The notes beneath the pieces were generated by a model that saw only the letters and a list, made by a program, of their open reading frames with translations, did no database searches and was not told the DNA's origin. Below, piece after piece: positions 15,294 to 24,020 of a stretch of 63,576 nucleotides of DNA (the first letter of the stretch is position 1; the number at the start of each line of letters is the position of its first letter). The stretch spans positions 1 to 63,576 of the forward strand of contig JAIORV010000007.1 of NCBI GenBank assembly GCA_021107945.1, read 5' to 3'. The position numbers were made by a program, and so were the translations under genes. The DNA is from Vulcanimicrobiota bacterium (lineage in GTDB: Bacteria > Vulcanimicrobiota > JAJTBE01).

Positions 15294-17510
15294 ATGCGGA
15301 AAGGAAGTGAGATTTTGGAAAAGACAGAAGAAAAATTGGATTTTGAGGAGCTTCGCCCGAATTTTCTTCCACAACAGGCGATGCTGGAAGCGAACAGGTG
15401 TCTTTATTGCTATGATGCCCCTTGTCGCAAGGGATGTCCCGTGAATATTGACATTCCTCACTTTATCCAGTCCATCCGCTCGGGCAATTTGAAAAGGTCT
15501 GCGCGTCTTATAAACGACGCAAACCCATTCGGCTCGGTATGCGGTAGAGTCTGTCCTGTGGAGAGATTGTGCGAGGAAAAATGTGTTCTCAGCGAAATCG
15601 GAAAACCTGTTGAGATTGGGATGCTACAAAGATTTGCAATGGATTACGGGGAATATCTTAGACAGCCTGCAGCCAAAAACGGACGTAAAGTTGCAGTTAT
15701 AGGATCGGGACCGGCGGGTCTCTCCTGTGCTTCCGAGTTGGCAAGGAATGGATACGAGGTTACCGTTTTTGAATCAAAACAAGTTCCCGGGGGTATGGTT
15801 GCGTATGGAGTTCCTGAATATCGGTGTCCCCACAGTGTAACAGCGGCGGAAGTTGAAAAGATTGTCAACGAGGGAGTCGAGATCAGATCCGCTACACCTG
15901 TGAACAGGGATGTATCCGAGTTGTTTGAACTGGGATACGAAGCCGTCTTCGTGGGAGTCGGATTAACAAAAACGAGTCGCTTTACCGTTCCGGGCATGGA
16001 ATTGAAAGGCGTCTATATGGGCCTTGATTTCCTGAACCGGATATCCGCAGGCGATCGCCCCGATGTGGGAAGAAAAACTGTGACAATAGGCGGAGGGGAT
16101 ACAGCTCTTGATTGCGCAAGATCAGCTTTGAGACTGGGAGCGGAGGAGTCAACGATAGTCTATCGACGCTCGTTTGTCGAGCTTCCGGCGGATAAGAGAG
16201 AGATAGAAGAAGCGCTTGAAGAGGGAGTCGTGTTCAGAACTCTGGCTCAGCCGATGGCGTTTTACGGAGATGACCAGGGAGTTCTTCGCGCCGTGGAATG
16301 TGCCAATGTGAAGCTGGGGAAACCCGACGAGTCCGGCCGCAGAAGCCCTGTCATTATAAAGGGATCCGAATTCAGATTTGCCGCGAACACCGTTATTTTT
16401 GCAACAGGAACACAACCATCAGGACTCCTCAGAAGAATACTAGTGGCGGCGGAGTATGTGGACAACAGATTCCTCAAGGTCAATCCTGAGACAATGGAGA
16501 CCTCAATAACCGGTGTATTCGCCGGTGGCGACGTTGTCAACAAGGGGCAGACCGTTGTTCAGGCAGTTGCGGAAGGCAAACTCGCTGCCAGGGGAATGTT
16601 GAAGTACCTGGAAACGAAGGCGGAGCCTGTACCAATGGAAGAAGTTGTCCCCGCTGAAGCACCTGATGTTGAAGAAGTGGAACTTGAAGTGGAAGAAGTA
16701 GAAGAAACTCCCATGAAAGAGCAGAAGCTTGAGCATATCGAGGATAAGGTGGAAGAAGCCCTGGAGCAGGCAAGAGAAACATTAAAGAAGCTCGAGGAAG
16801 AGGAAAAAGAAATAAGTGAAGAGGTTGTTCACAAGGTAGAAACTACTGAAGAAGAGGCAATAATCGAAGAGGAAGTCGAAGAACCCGAAGAAGAAACGGA
16901 ATCGGCCGAAGCAGCCCCTGAGAAAGCGGAAGAACTGGAGGTAGAAGAGCTTGAGGTAGAAGAGCTTGAAGCAGAAGAGCCTGAGGTAAAAGAGCTTGAG
17001 GTAGAAGAGCTTGAAGCAGAAGAGCCTGAGGTAAAAGAGCTTGAGGTAGAAGAGCTTGAAGCAGAAGAGCCTGAGGTAAAAGAGCTTGAGGTAGAAGAGC
17101 TTGAAGCAGAAGAGCCTGAGGTAAAAGAGCTTGAGGTAGAAGAGCTTGAAGCAGAAGAGCCTGAGGTAAAAGAGCTTGAGGTAGAAAAGCTTATGGAAGA
17201 AGAGCTTGTGGAAGAAGAGCTTTTGCCAGAAGAGCCTGAGGCGGAAGAACCTGAAGAAGTCCTGGAAGAGGCAGTGGAGGCGGTTCAGCAAGATACGGAT
17301 GAGCTTATCGGGAAAATCGAAGCCGATGAAAAAACGGTTGAAGAAGCCCTCGAGGAAATAATCGAAAGTAAAGAAGAAGAGCCATCTGAAGAAGAACCAT
17401 CTGGAGAAGAGCCGGTGGAAAAAGCTGAGGAAGAGGAAACACAGGAGGAGACTTCTGAAGAAGAGAAACCGGGAGATATAGGGGAGAAAGGAGGACATCA
17501 TGGGAATTGA
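15294..17510 (+). CDS. preT: PreT/GltD-like NAD(P)H-dependent oxidoreductase subunit with long acidic C-terminal tail
   Basis: 738 residues. The first ~445 form a GltD/PreT-type flavoprotein: an N-terminal Fe-S domain with CLYCYDAPCRKGCP and CGRVCPVERLCEEKC, an FAD site VIGSGPAGLSC (about 135) and an NAD(P) site TIGGGDTALDC (about 264). PreT passes electrons from NADH to PreA in dihydropyrimidine dehydrogenase; GltD serves glutamate synthase. The overlapping downstream preA supports PreT. Residues ~446-738 are an extraordinary Glu-rich tail that includes five near-identical 15-residue units. PreT homologues normally end near 410-460 residues. AAGGAAG precedes a TTG at 15315, which may be the true start instead of the ATG. 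The tail may be a flexible tether or charge buffer (inference). Confidence 0.85.
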   Translation: MRKGSEILEKTEEKLDFEELRPNFLPQQAMLEANRCLYCYDAPCRKGCPVNIDIPHFIQSIRSGNLKRSARLINDANPFGSVCGRVCPVERLCEEKCVLSEIGKPVEIGMLQRFAMDYGEYLRQPAAKNGRKVAVIGSGPAGLSCASELARNGYEVTVFESKQVPGGMVAYGVPEYRCPHSVTAAEVEKIVNEGVEIRSATPVNRDVSELFELGYEAVFVGVGLTKTSRFTVPGMELKGVYMGLDFLNRISAGDRPDVGRKTVTIGGGDTALDCARSALRLGAEESTIVYRRSFVELPADKREIEEALEEGVVFRTLAQPMAFYGDDQGVLRAVECANVKLGKPDESGRRSPVIIKGSEFRFAANTVIFATGTQPSGLLRRILVAAEYVDNRFLKVNPETMETSITGVFAGGDVVNKGQTVVQAVAEGKLAARGMLKYLETKAEPVPMEEVVPAEAPDVEEVELEVEEVEETPMKEQKLEHIEDKVEEALEQARETLKKLEEEEKEISEEVVHKVETTEEEAIIEEEVEEPEEETESAEAAPEKAEELEVEELEVEELEAEEPEVKELEVEELEAEEPEVKELEVEELEAEEPEVKELEVEELEAEEPEVKELEVEELEAEEPEVKELEVEKLMEEELVEEELLPEEPEAEEPEEVLEEAVEAVQQDTDELIGKIEADEKTVEEALEEIIESKEEEPSEEEPSGEEPVEKAEEEETQEETSEEEKPGDIGEKGGHHGN
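16936..17190 (+). repeat. 45-bp coding tandem repeat
   Basis: A 45-bp unit starting CTGAGGTAAAAGAGCTTGAG repeats without interruption from 16981 (units at 16981, 17026, 17071, 17116, and a fifth diverging from 17161), with a partial unit before it. It encodes the acidic 15-residue unit EVEELEAEEPEVKEL. The identity between units implies recent expansion by slippage or unequal exchange. Because 45 is a multiple of three, copy-number change keeps the frame. Confidence 0.9.
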
Positions 17511-18723
17511 TCTTAGTATTGAATATTGTGGAGTAAAATTTCCAAATCCATATATACTTGCCGCCGCTCCTCCCACCGACAAACCCGATATGGTGAGACG
17601 GGCGTTTGATGCCGGATGGGGTGGCGCAATTATCAAAACTATGTCAGTAAAGGAAGAGCCGGTAAGTCTTGTCTATCCCATGATGCATGGATTGTCCTAT
17701 AGGGGACAAAGACTCATGGGACTTGAGAATATCGACCTTATATCCGAGCATTGTGTGGATGAGTGGTTGCCGGAAATCACCAAAATCAAAAAGGAATACC
17801 CAGATCAGGTTCTTATTGCCAGTATAATGGCCTCTAAAAAAGAGGACTGGCAGGATCTGGTCCGTCGCCTGGAAGATGCGGGAATTGATATGATCGAATG
17901 CAGCTTCTCCTGCCCTCATGGTATGCCTGAAAGAGGTATGGGAAGCACGATCGGACAGAACGCAGAGCTTACCGAGAGGACCGCAAGGTGGGTGAAAGAG
18001 GCGGCAAAAAATATCCCCGTAATTATCAAATTAACACCAAATGTAACCGACATTACCATTATCGCCGAGGCGGTGAGAAAATCCGGGGCGGACAGCGTCT
18101 GCGCCGCGAACACGGTAAAGGGACTCATCGGGTTCAACCTTGATACATGGTCACCGTATCCCGAGGTTAACGGCAAGTCAACATACGGCGGGTACTCGGG
18201 CCCGGCTATTAAACCTATTGCATTGAAATGTGTCGCGGAGATAGCCAAGAAGGTTGAAATACCCATAACCGCTGTCGGCGGGCTCTGGGACTGGAGAGAT
18301 GCAGTGGAGTTCCTCCTCGCCGGAGCGGAGACGGTTCAATCCTGTACCGCAGTAATGGCAATGGGATACAGGATCATAGATGACCTGAACGAGGGTCTTG
18401 CCAATTACCTGGAGTCCAAAGAGTTATCCTGCGTGAGAGACCTTGTGGGCAAGGGACTTGAGAACGTCATGAGACACGAGGAGCTTTCCAGGGAATGGCA
18501 GGTACGCGCTTTTATAGACCAGGATCTCTGCATAAAATGCGACCTGTGTTATATTGCCTGTAGAGACGGTTCACACCAGGCGATAGAGCGATTTGACGAT
18601 AGGTCTGTAAAAGTTGACCCTGATAAATGTGTCGGATGTGGATTCTGTCCCCAGATATGCCCGGTAAATTGTATAACATTACAGCCTTATGAGGTTGAGT
18701 CCGGGGAAGAGGTATCGCTTTAA
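17500..18723 (+). CDS. preA: PreA-like dihydropyrimidine dehydrogenase catalytic subunit
   Basis: 407 residues. An FMN TIM-barrel of the dihydroorotate/dihydropyrimidine dehydrogenase family (about 1-330) begins VKFPNPYILAAAPPTDKP. It is followed by a two-cluster ferredoxin domain with CIKCDLCYIAC (about 344) and CVGCGFCPQICPVNC (about 376). With PreT it would reduce uracil or thymine using NAD(P)H, or run in reverse. Its start overlaps the end of preT by 11 bases and is preceded by AAAGGAGG inside preT, so the two are coupled. Split transketolase genes follow on the same strand. A role with another cyclic substrate is possible. Confidence 0.9.
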   Translation: MGIDLSIEYCGVKFPNPYILAAAPPTDKPDMVRRAFDAGWGGAIIKTMSVKEEPVSLVYPMMHGLSYRGQRLMGLENIDLISEHCVDEWLPEITKIKKEYPDQVLIASIMASKKEDWQDLVRRLEDAGIDMIECSFSCPHGMPERGMGSTIGQNAELTERTARWVKEAAKNIPVIIKLTPNVTDITIIAEAVRKSGADSVCAANTVKGLIGFNLDTWSPYPEVNGKSTYGGYSGPAIKPIALKCVAEIAKKVEIPITAVGGLWDWRDAVEFLLAGAETVQSCTAVMAMGYRIIDDLNEGLANYLESKELSCVRDLVGKGLENVMRHEELSREWQVRAFIDQDLCIKCDLCYIACRDGSHQAIERFDDRSVKVDPDKCVGCGFCPQICPVNCITLQPYEVESGEEVSL

Positions 18724-18774
18724 TTATCGGGGAATCAATTATTTTTAAAAATAAATCGGATAAGGAGTTGAGCT

Positions 18775-19626
18775 ATGTTTTCAAAGGCATATGTTGAAGC
18801 TCTGGAGCAAAGATGCAGTCAAGTCAGAAGAGATCTTCTGACAATGCTCCATGAAGCCAAATCGGGACATTCGGGAGGATCATTATCTTCCGTGGAAGTA
18901 ATGGTCGCCCTCTATTTTTACAAGATGAAGCACAATCCCGAGAATCCCGGCTGGGAAGGAAGAGATTACTTTATATTATCAAAGGGTCATGTTTGTCCGA
19001 CTCTCTACGCGGTTATGGCCCAAGCGGGTTATTTACCTGTCGAAGAGTTGATGACTCTGCGCAAGATGGGAAGCAGACTTCAGGGACATCCTCATAGGTT
19101 CAAACTTCCCGGACTGGAGACATCATCGGGTTCTCTTGGTCAGGGTCTTTCAATTGCAAACGGAATTGCACTTGCATTGAAGCATGACAAGAAGCCAAAC
19201 CGTGTATATTGTCTTCTCGGCGACGGTGAGATTCAGGAGGGACAGGTCTGGGAAGCGGCAATGACCGCCGCTCATTATCAACTGGATAATGTATGCGCCA
19301 TTGTTGATTACAACAACCTCGAGATTGACGGATTTGTCGAGGATGTAATGGGAATATATCCTATCGTTGACAAGTGGAAGGCATTCAATTGGCATGTACA
19401 GGAATGCGACGGTAACGATATGGCAAGCGTCATGAAAGCTTTCGATCGTGCCGGTCAGTTCAAGAGGAAACCCACCGTCATAATCGCCCATACAACAAAA
19501 GGCAAGGGCGTTTCATTCATGGAGAATGTGGACCTCTGGCATGGAAAGATTCCTAAGGATGATCAGCTTGACCAAGCTCTGGCGCAACTGGAAGGCACAT
19601 GCAGCCTGTATAAATCCTGGAATTAA
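18775..19626 (+). CDS. transketolase, N-terminal subunit
   Basis: 283 residues, the thiamine-diphosphate-binding half of a split transketolase. Seen are SKGHVCPTLYAVMA, QGHPHRFKLPGLETSSGSLG, and the ThDP/Mg motif starting GDGEIQEGQVWEAA (about 148) and closing with Asn in VDYNNLEIDG. Such N- and C-halves form an alpha2beta2 enzyme in the non-oxidative pentose phosphate pathway and are common in anaerobes. TAAGGAG precedes the ATG. The partner half begins 121 bases downstream after a repeat-filled gap. Confidence 0.95.
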   Translation: MFSKAYVEALEQRCSQVRRDLLTMLHEAKSGHSGGSLSSVEVMVALYFYKMKHNPENPGWEGRDYFILSKGHVCPTLYAVMAQAGYLPVEELMTLRKMGSRLQGHPHRFKLPGLETSSGSLGQGLSIANGIALALKHDKKPNRVYCLLGDGEIQEGQVWEAAMTAAHYQLDNVCAIVDYNNLEIDGFVEDVMGIYPIVDKWKAFNWHVQECDGNDMASVMKAFDRAGQFKRKPTVIIAHTTKGKGVSFMENVDLWHGKIPKDDQLDQALAQLEGTCSLYKSWN

Positions 19627-19647
19627 TATTAAGACGGAGGATGGATC

Positions 19648-19681
19648 TGTAGGAGGGATGTCCTCATCCCGATAAATGGAT
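19648..19681. repeat. GTAGGAGGGA...TCCCGATAAA repeat unit
   Basis: A short block reading TGTAGGAGGGATGTCCTCAT, then CCCGATAAA, lies between the transketolase halves. Related units occur at 27205-27235 and 27315-27345 (inverted), 30022-30052, 42172-42200 and 59515-59545. It opens a spurious N-terminal extension on the next gene. Confidence 0.6.
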
Positions 19682-19747
19682 AACAGAGGACGGATGACGG
19701 ATCCCACTTCCCATTTCTCATCTCTCGAAAAGGAGGAAGATAGAAAT

Positions 19748-20734
19748 ATGCGCATGGAAGAAAAAATGAAAGACCGGAAGATGGAGGCAACCAGGGTTGG
19801 TTTTTCCAGGGCACTCCTGGATTTAGGAAAAACAAATCCCGATGTTATGGTTCTGGACGCCGATCTTGCGAAATCCACTTTAACAAAGAATTTTATGGAT
19901 AAATACCCGGAGAGGTTTTTTGATATAGGAATAGCGGAGCAGGATATGCTGGGAACCGCCGCCGGCCTGGCGCTGGCGGGCAAGATCCCGTTTGCCTGTA
20001 CGTATGGTGTATTTATTGCAGGGAGAGCATGGGATCAAATACGCACAACAATATGCTACGGAGATATTAATGTCAATGTCTGTGGTATGCACGGCGGAAT
20101 ATCCGTGGGTCCAGACGGTGCGACACATCAGGCTCTTGAAGAAATCGGGCTCATGAGAGTCCTGCCCAATATGACCGTGCTTGTCCCTTGCGATTCGATC
20201 GAGTCCTACAAGGCCACTATGGCGGCGGCGAATGAAGTTGTGGGGCCGACCTACCTTAGATTTGGTCGTGAAGCAGTTCCCATCATCACAAAAGAAGAGG
20301 ATCCCTTCGAGGTCGGCAAGGCAAATGTCCTGACGCAGGGCAATGACTGTGCCATAGTCGCATGCGGGTTTATGGTCGGTGAGGCGCTTGACGCCGCAAA
20401 GGAATTGAAGGAAGAGGAAGGCATAAACTGCAGAGTCATTAATATGCATACCGTGAAACCTCTTGATGAGGAAGTCGTCCTGAAGGCGGCGAAGGAATGC
20501 GGAGCAATCGTAACCGCCGAGGAACACCAGGCCGCTACAGGGCTCGGAGGTGCAGTAGCCGAATTTATATCACAGAAATACCCCGTACCGATGAAAATAA
20601 TCGGAATTCAGGATCGCTTCGGTGAATCGGGGCAGCCCTGGGAATTGCTGGAAGAATTCAACCTGACCTGGAAAGACATCAAACAGGGAGTAAAACGTGT
20701 CATGAAGATGAAGAGGGAGAAAGTGGGAGTGTAG
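19748..20734 (+). CDS. transketolase, C-terminal subunit
   Basis: 328 residues, the pyrimidine-binding plus C-terminal domains of split transketolase. Landmarks are DADLAKST, FDIGIAEQDMLGTAAGLALAG with the catalytic Glu, GMHGGISVGPDGATHQALEE, and the C-terminal domain motif VTAEEHQAATGLGG. An in-frame ATG at 19676 lies in repeat DNA. AAGGAGGAAG directly before the ATG at 19748 fixes the start there. It acts with the 18775-19626 product. A terminator candidate follows at 20803. Confidence 0.95.
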   Translation: MRMEEKMKDRKMEATRVGFSRALLDLGKTNPDVMVLDADLAKSTLTKNFMDKYPERFFDIGIAEQDMLGTAAGLALAGKIPFACTYGVFIAGRAWDQIRTTICYGDINVNVCGMHGGISVGPDGATHQALEEIGLMRVLPNMTVLVPCDSIESYKATMAAANEVVGPTYLRFGREAVPIITKEEDPFEVGKANVLTQGNDCAIVACGFMVGEALDAAKELKEEEGINCRVINMHTVKPLDEEVVLKAAKECGAIVTAEEHQAATGLGGAVAEFISQKYPVPMKIIGIQDRFGESGQPWELLEEFNLTWKDIKQGVKRVMKMKREKVGV

Positions 20735-20802
20735 GTATCCCAGGCATCCTGCCGTATTTCTTCTGAAATAAAATGACAGGTTTAAAATAACATTATCAGG
20801 AT

Positions 20803-20830
20803 CAGAAGGGGCAAATCGCCTCTTCTTTTT
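20803..20830 (+). terminator. rho-independent terminator after transketolase
   Basis: AGAAGGGGC pairs with GCCTCTTCT (one wobble) across a short AAATC loop, followed by TTTTTCTT. It is 68 bases past the stop of the transketolase C subunit and probably ends the preT-preA-transketolase transcription unit. The remaining ~240 bases to the next gene show nothing recognisable except the start of the duplicated segment (about 21010). Confidence 0.6.
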
Positions 20831-21072
20831 CTTGTTGGGACGATCCGGTTCAACTCCAATACCCATTTTGTGAAAATGGCAAGAATGTGAATTCTTAAAG
20901 AAGGGGCAGGGGCGAATTGAGCGAAATATCCATTTGTTTTGAATATCCGTGAGGCGTTAATGTTTGTTTTTATCATAAATAGAAATTCATTTAACGGAAA
21001 AATCATTACATTGGAAGAACATTTGAGCGGAGAACATGAAAGGTTAAATCTGAATTATGGGATGGAAATCCT

Positions 21073-22458
21073 ATGAGTGGAGCAGGAAGTTTGCAGAATC
21101 AGGCGGACCGACAAGAGAAGAAACCACCGGACAACAGGGGCCCAGAGAAAAAAAAAGGAAGTTGGATTTCAATCGCTTATCGTTTATTTGTTGTGGTTTT
21201 TCTATTTGTTTCATCTCTATATATTCTCTGGTATTTATCATCGATTCCTTCGTTTTTGTCTAAAAGTAATGTTGGCGAGAGGCTTGGCATGATGTACGCG
21301 ATTCAATTAAAAAGTCCTCCCCTGGGCAGTGAGATAATCACTCTTATGGGAGTACTTTTACTTATTGGAGTATATCTTGTAATAGATCTCTTTTTTCTGC
21401 AAAAGGTTAGCTTTAAAGCAAAAATATTATTTAATCTTATCTGGATTATTATGCTCTTTGGTACAGTTGAACTCTTCTTAACCCGTTATGTCAGGCTTAA
21501 TCCTGATCTATACCGGCCTCACCCCACATTAATATGGGAGTTAACCCCAAATTTCTTTGCTGATAGAAAGGATTTTCACGATCCCAACAATGCTTCCGGC
21601 AGGGAGTATCCTGATTTCCCTGCCAACAAAGGGAGAGCCGGGGCCATTCAGAATCGCATTAACCGCTTCGGCATGCGCTATCCTGATTTCCCTGTTAAAA
21701 AGGAACCCGGGGAATTCCGTTTTATTATACTGGGTGATTCCAGCGCCTTTGGTCTTGGCGTACCGGAGTGGTGTCGATATACTGACATTCTGGAAGAAAA
21801 ACTTCAGGAAGCTTATCCTCACAGGAAAATCAGAATTATTAACGCGGCGGTGCCCGGATATACAACATTTCAAATGAATTCGCAAATGAAATTGCACATG
21901 AAGAAGTTTAAGCCAGATTGTCTGATTCTTGCCACCATTAATGATCACGCAACCGATTATGCCGGGGATAAAAAGCGGGGTCCATCGGAAATCCTCATGC
22001 CCCTTTTTAATCTTCTGTATAGAAGTAAAATATATATGGTTTTACGAAAGAATATTTTTAACTGGAGTTTTAATCGGAAATTAAGGGACCACAAGAAAAC
22101 AGCCACAAAACCCCGGCCGACGTCACATCGTGTAAACATTAATGATTCCAAAAAATTTCAGGAAGAAATGATAAACAGGATAAAATCCTGGGGTGGAAGT
22201 GCAATTATCATATCACAGCCTGTCAGAGATAGTTTTCTTGAAGGGGATACTGCAAGGAAGTATAGGAATGTAATGAGGGAGGTTTGTCAATCTACAGGCT
22301 CTCTTTTTGTGGATATTAATTCACAATGGACAAGGCAGTATAGTGAAGGGCTTTTTTATGATTGCGTACACCCAAATAGGGAAGGACATAGAAAGGAAGC
22401 TGAAATCCTCTATGAGATGATAATTAGCAATGATGTTATCCCAAAAAACAAGAGATGA
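21073..22458 (+). CDS. membrane-anchored SGNH/GDSL-family hydrolase (copy 1)
   Basis: 461 residues. A polar N-terminus (SLQNQADRQEKKPPDNRG) is followed by three hydrophobic helices (about 36-56, 89-110, 117-137) and a periplasmic SGNH-like domain from about 215. Block I is FIILGDSSAFGLG with nucleophile S223, a Gly/Asn-bearing middle block is INAAVPGYTTFQMN, and the C-terminal DCVHPNREGH supplies Asp430 and His433. The family includes esterases and O-acetyltransferase partners acting on envelope polysaccharides, so surface glycan deacylation or acylation is likely. It is a tandem duplicate of the next gene. Confidence 0.8.
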   Translation: MSGAGSLQNQADRQEKKPPDNRGPEKKKGSWISIAYRLFVVVFLFVSSLYILWYLSSIPSFLSKSNVGERLGMMYAIQLKSPPLGSEIITLMGVLLLIGVYLVIDLFFLQKVSFKAKILFNLIWIIMLFGTVELFLTRYVRLNPDLYRPHPTLIWELTPNFFADRKDFHDPNNASGREYPDFPANKGRAGAIQNRINRFGMRYPDFPVKKEPGEFRFIILGDSSAFGLGVPEWCRYTDILEEKLQEAYPHRKIRIINAAVPGYTTFQMNSQMKLHMKKFKPDCLILATINDHATDYAGDKKRGPSEILMPLFNLLYRSKIYMVLRKNIFNWSFNRKLRDHKKTATKPRPTSHRVNINDSKKFQEEMINRIKSWGGSAIIISQPVRDSFLEGDTARKYRNVMREVCQSTGSLFVDINSQWTRQYSEGLFYDCVHPNREGHRKEAEILYEMIISNDVIPKNKR

Positions 22459-22590
22459 GACCTCCGTAGAGATGTGTTTTTTCACTTACTATTTTCAAAC
22501 GCCATCGGGGACATTTTTTTGAAAAATTATTAGAAGAACATTTGATCGGGAATATGAAGGGCAAAATCTGAATTATGGAGTGGAAATCCT

Positions 22591-23973
22591 ATGAGTGGAG
22601 CAGGAAGTTTGCAGAATCAGGCGGACCGACAAGAGAAGAAACCACCGGACAACAGGGGCCCAGAGAAAAAAAAAGGAAGTTGGGTTTCAATCGCTTATCG
22701 TCTTTTTATTGTGATTTTTCTATTTATTTCATCCCTATATGTTCTCTGGTATTTATCATCGATTCCTTCGTCTTTTTCTGAGAGTAATATTGGCGAGAAG
22801 TTTGGCATGATGTACATGCTTCAATTAAAAAGTCCTCCCCCGGGCAGTGAGATAATCACCCTTGTGGGAGTATTTTTGCTTATTGGAATATATCTTGTAA
22901 TAGATCTCTTTTTTCTGCAAAAGGTTAGCTTTAAAGCCAAAATATTATTTAATCTCATTTGGATTATTCTACTTTTTGGTACAGTTGAACTTTTCTTAAC
23001 CCGTCATACCAGGCTTAATCCTCTGCCAAACAAGCTTCACCCCACATTAATATGGGAGTTTACCCCAAATTTCGGTGTTGGTAGAAGGGGTTTTCGAAAG
23101 CGTATCGGGGCTTCCGGCATGGGTAGTCCTAATTTCCATGCTGACAAAAGGAGAATCGGGTTTATTCAAATTAACCGCTATGGCATGCGCTATCCTGATT
23201 TCCCTGTTGAAAAGGAACCCGGGGAGTTCCGTTTTATTTTGCTGGGTGATTCCAGTGCCTACGGTCATGGCGTGTCTGTGGGGTGTCGATATACTGACAT
23301 TCTGGAAGAAAAACTTCAGGAAGCTTATCCTCACAGGAAAATCAGGGTTATTAACGCGGCGGTGCCCGGATATACAACATTTCAAATGAATTTGAAAATG
23401 AAATTGTACCTGAAGGAGCTTAAGCCTGATTGCCTGATTCTTGCTACTATTAATGATCCCATACCCGATTATGCCGAGGATAAAAACCGGGTTCCCCCGG
23501 AAATCCTCATGCCCCTTTTTAATCTTCTGTATAGAAGCAAAATATATATGGTTTTACGAAAGAATTATTTTGCCTGGAGTTTTAAAAGGAAATTAAGGGG
23601 CTGCAAAAAAGCAGTCGAAAGACCCTTGCCGACGTTATGTCGCGTAAGCATTGATGATTCCAAAAAAAATCAGGAAGAAATGATAAACAGGATGAAATCC
23701 TGGGGCGGGAGTACAATTATCATATCACAACCTATCAGATCTGACAGTTGTCTTGAAGGGGATGTTACAAGGAATTATAGGAATGTAATGAAGGAGGTTT
23801 GTCAATCTACAGGCTCTCTTTTTGTAGATGTTTATTCACAATGGAAAAGACAGGATAGTCAGAGACTTTTTATTGATACTGAACATCCAAATATGGAAGG
23901 ACATAGAAAGGAAGCTGAAACCCTCTATGAGATGATAATTGGCAATGATATTATCCCAAAAGATGAGAAATGA
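22591..23973 (+). CDS. membrane-anchored SGNH/GDSL-family hydrolase (copy 2)
   Basis: 460 residues, duplicate of the preceding gene at a period of 1518 bases. The first ~35 residues and the block around TDILEEKLQEAYPHRKI are nearly identical, while the segment between the membrane helices and the hydrolase domain has diverged. GDSSAYGHG, INAAVPGYTTFQMN and DTEHPNMEGH keep the nucleophile, Asp and His. Upstream DNA is duplicated as well (from about 22527), so both copies share the same leader. Membrane topology as for copy 1. Substrate unknown. Confidence 0.8.
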   Translation: MSGAGSLQNQADRQEKKPPDNRGPEKKKGSWVSIAYRLFIVIFLFISSLYVLWYLSSIPSSFSESNIGEKFGMMYMLQLKSPPPGSEIITLVGVFLLIGIYLVIDLFFLQKVSFKAKILFNLIWIILLFGTVELFLTRHTRLNPLPNKLHPTLIWEFTPNFGVGRRGFRKRIGASGMGSPNFHADKRRIGFIQINRYGMRYPDFPVEKEPGEFRFILLGDSSAYGHGVSVGCRYTDILEEKLQEAYPHRKIRVINAAVPGYTTFQMNLKMKLYLKELKPDCLILATINDPIPDYAEDKNRVPPEILMPLFNLLYRSKIYMVLRKNYFAWSFKRKLRGCKKAVERPLPTLCRVSIDDSKKNQEEMINRMKSWGGSTIIISQPIRSDSCLEGDVTRNYRNVMKEVCQSTGSLFVDVYSQWKRQDSQRLFIDTEHPNMEGHRKEAETLYEMIIGNDIIPKDEK

Positions 23974-24020
23974 GACTTCCAGGGAAGGTTTGGGGTTCAA
24001 AAAGCCCATGATTATCTTTT

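Noticed and set aside
16936-17190. CRISPR-like regular array
   Set aside because: The units are contiguous with no spacers, are 45 bp and in frame within a coding gene.
16782-17636. 284-codon minus-strand ORF rich in Leu and Phe
   Set aside because: It is the antisense reading of the glutamate-rich repeat of the PreT-like gene; periodicity comes from the sense strand.
19880-20527. 215-codon minus-strand ORF inside transketolase
   Set aside because: Antisense shadow of a conserved enzyme.
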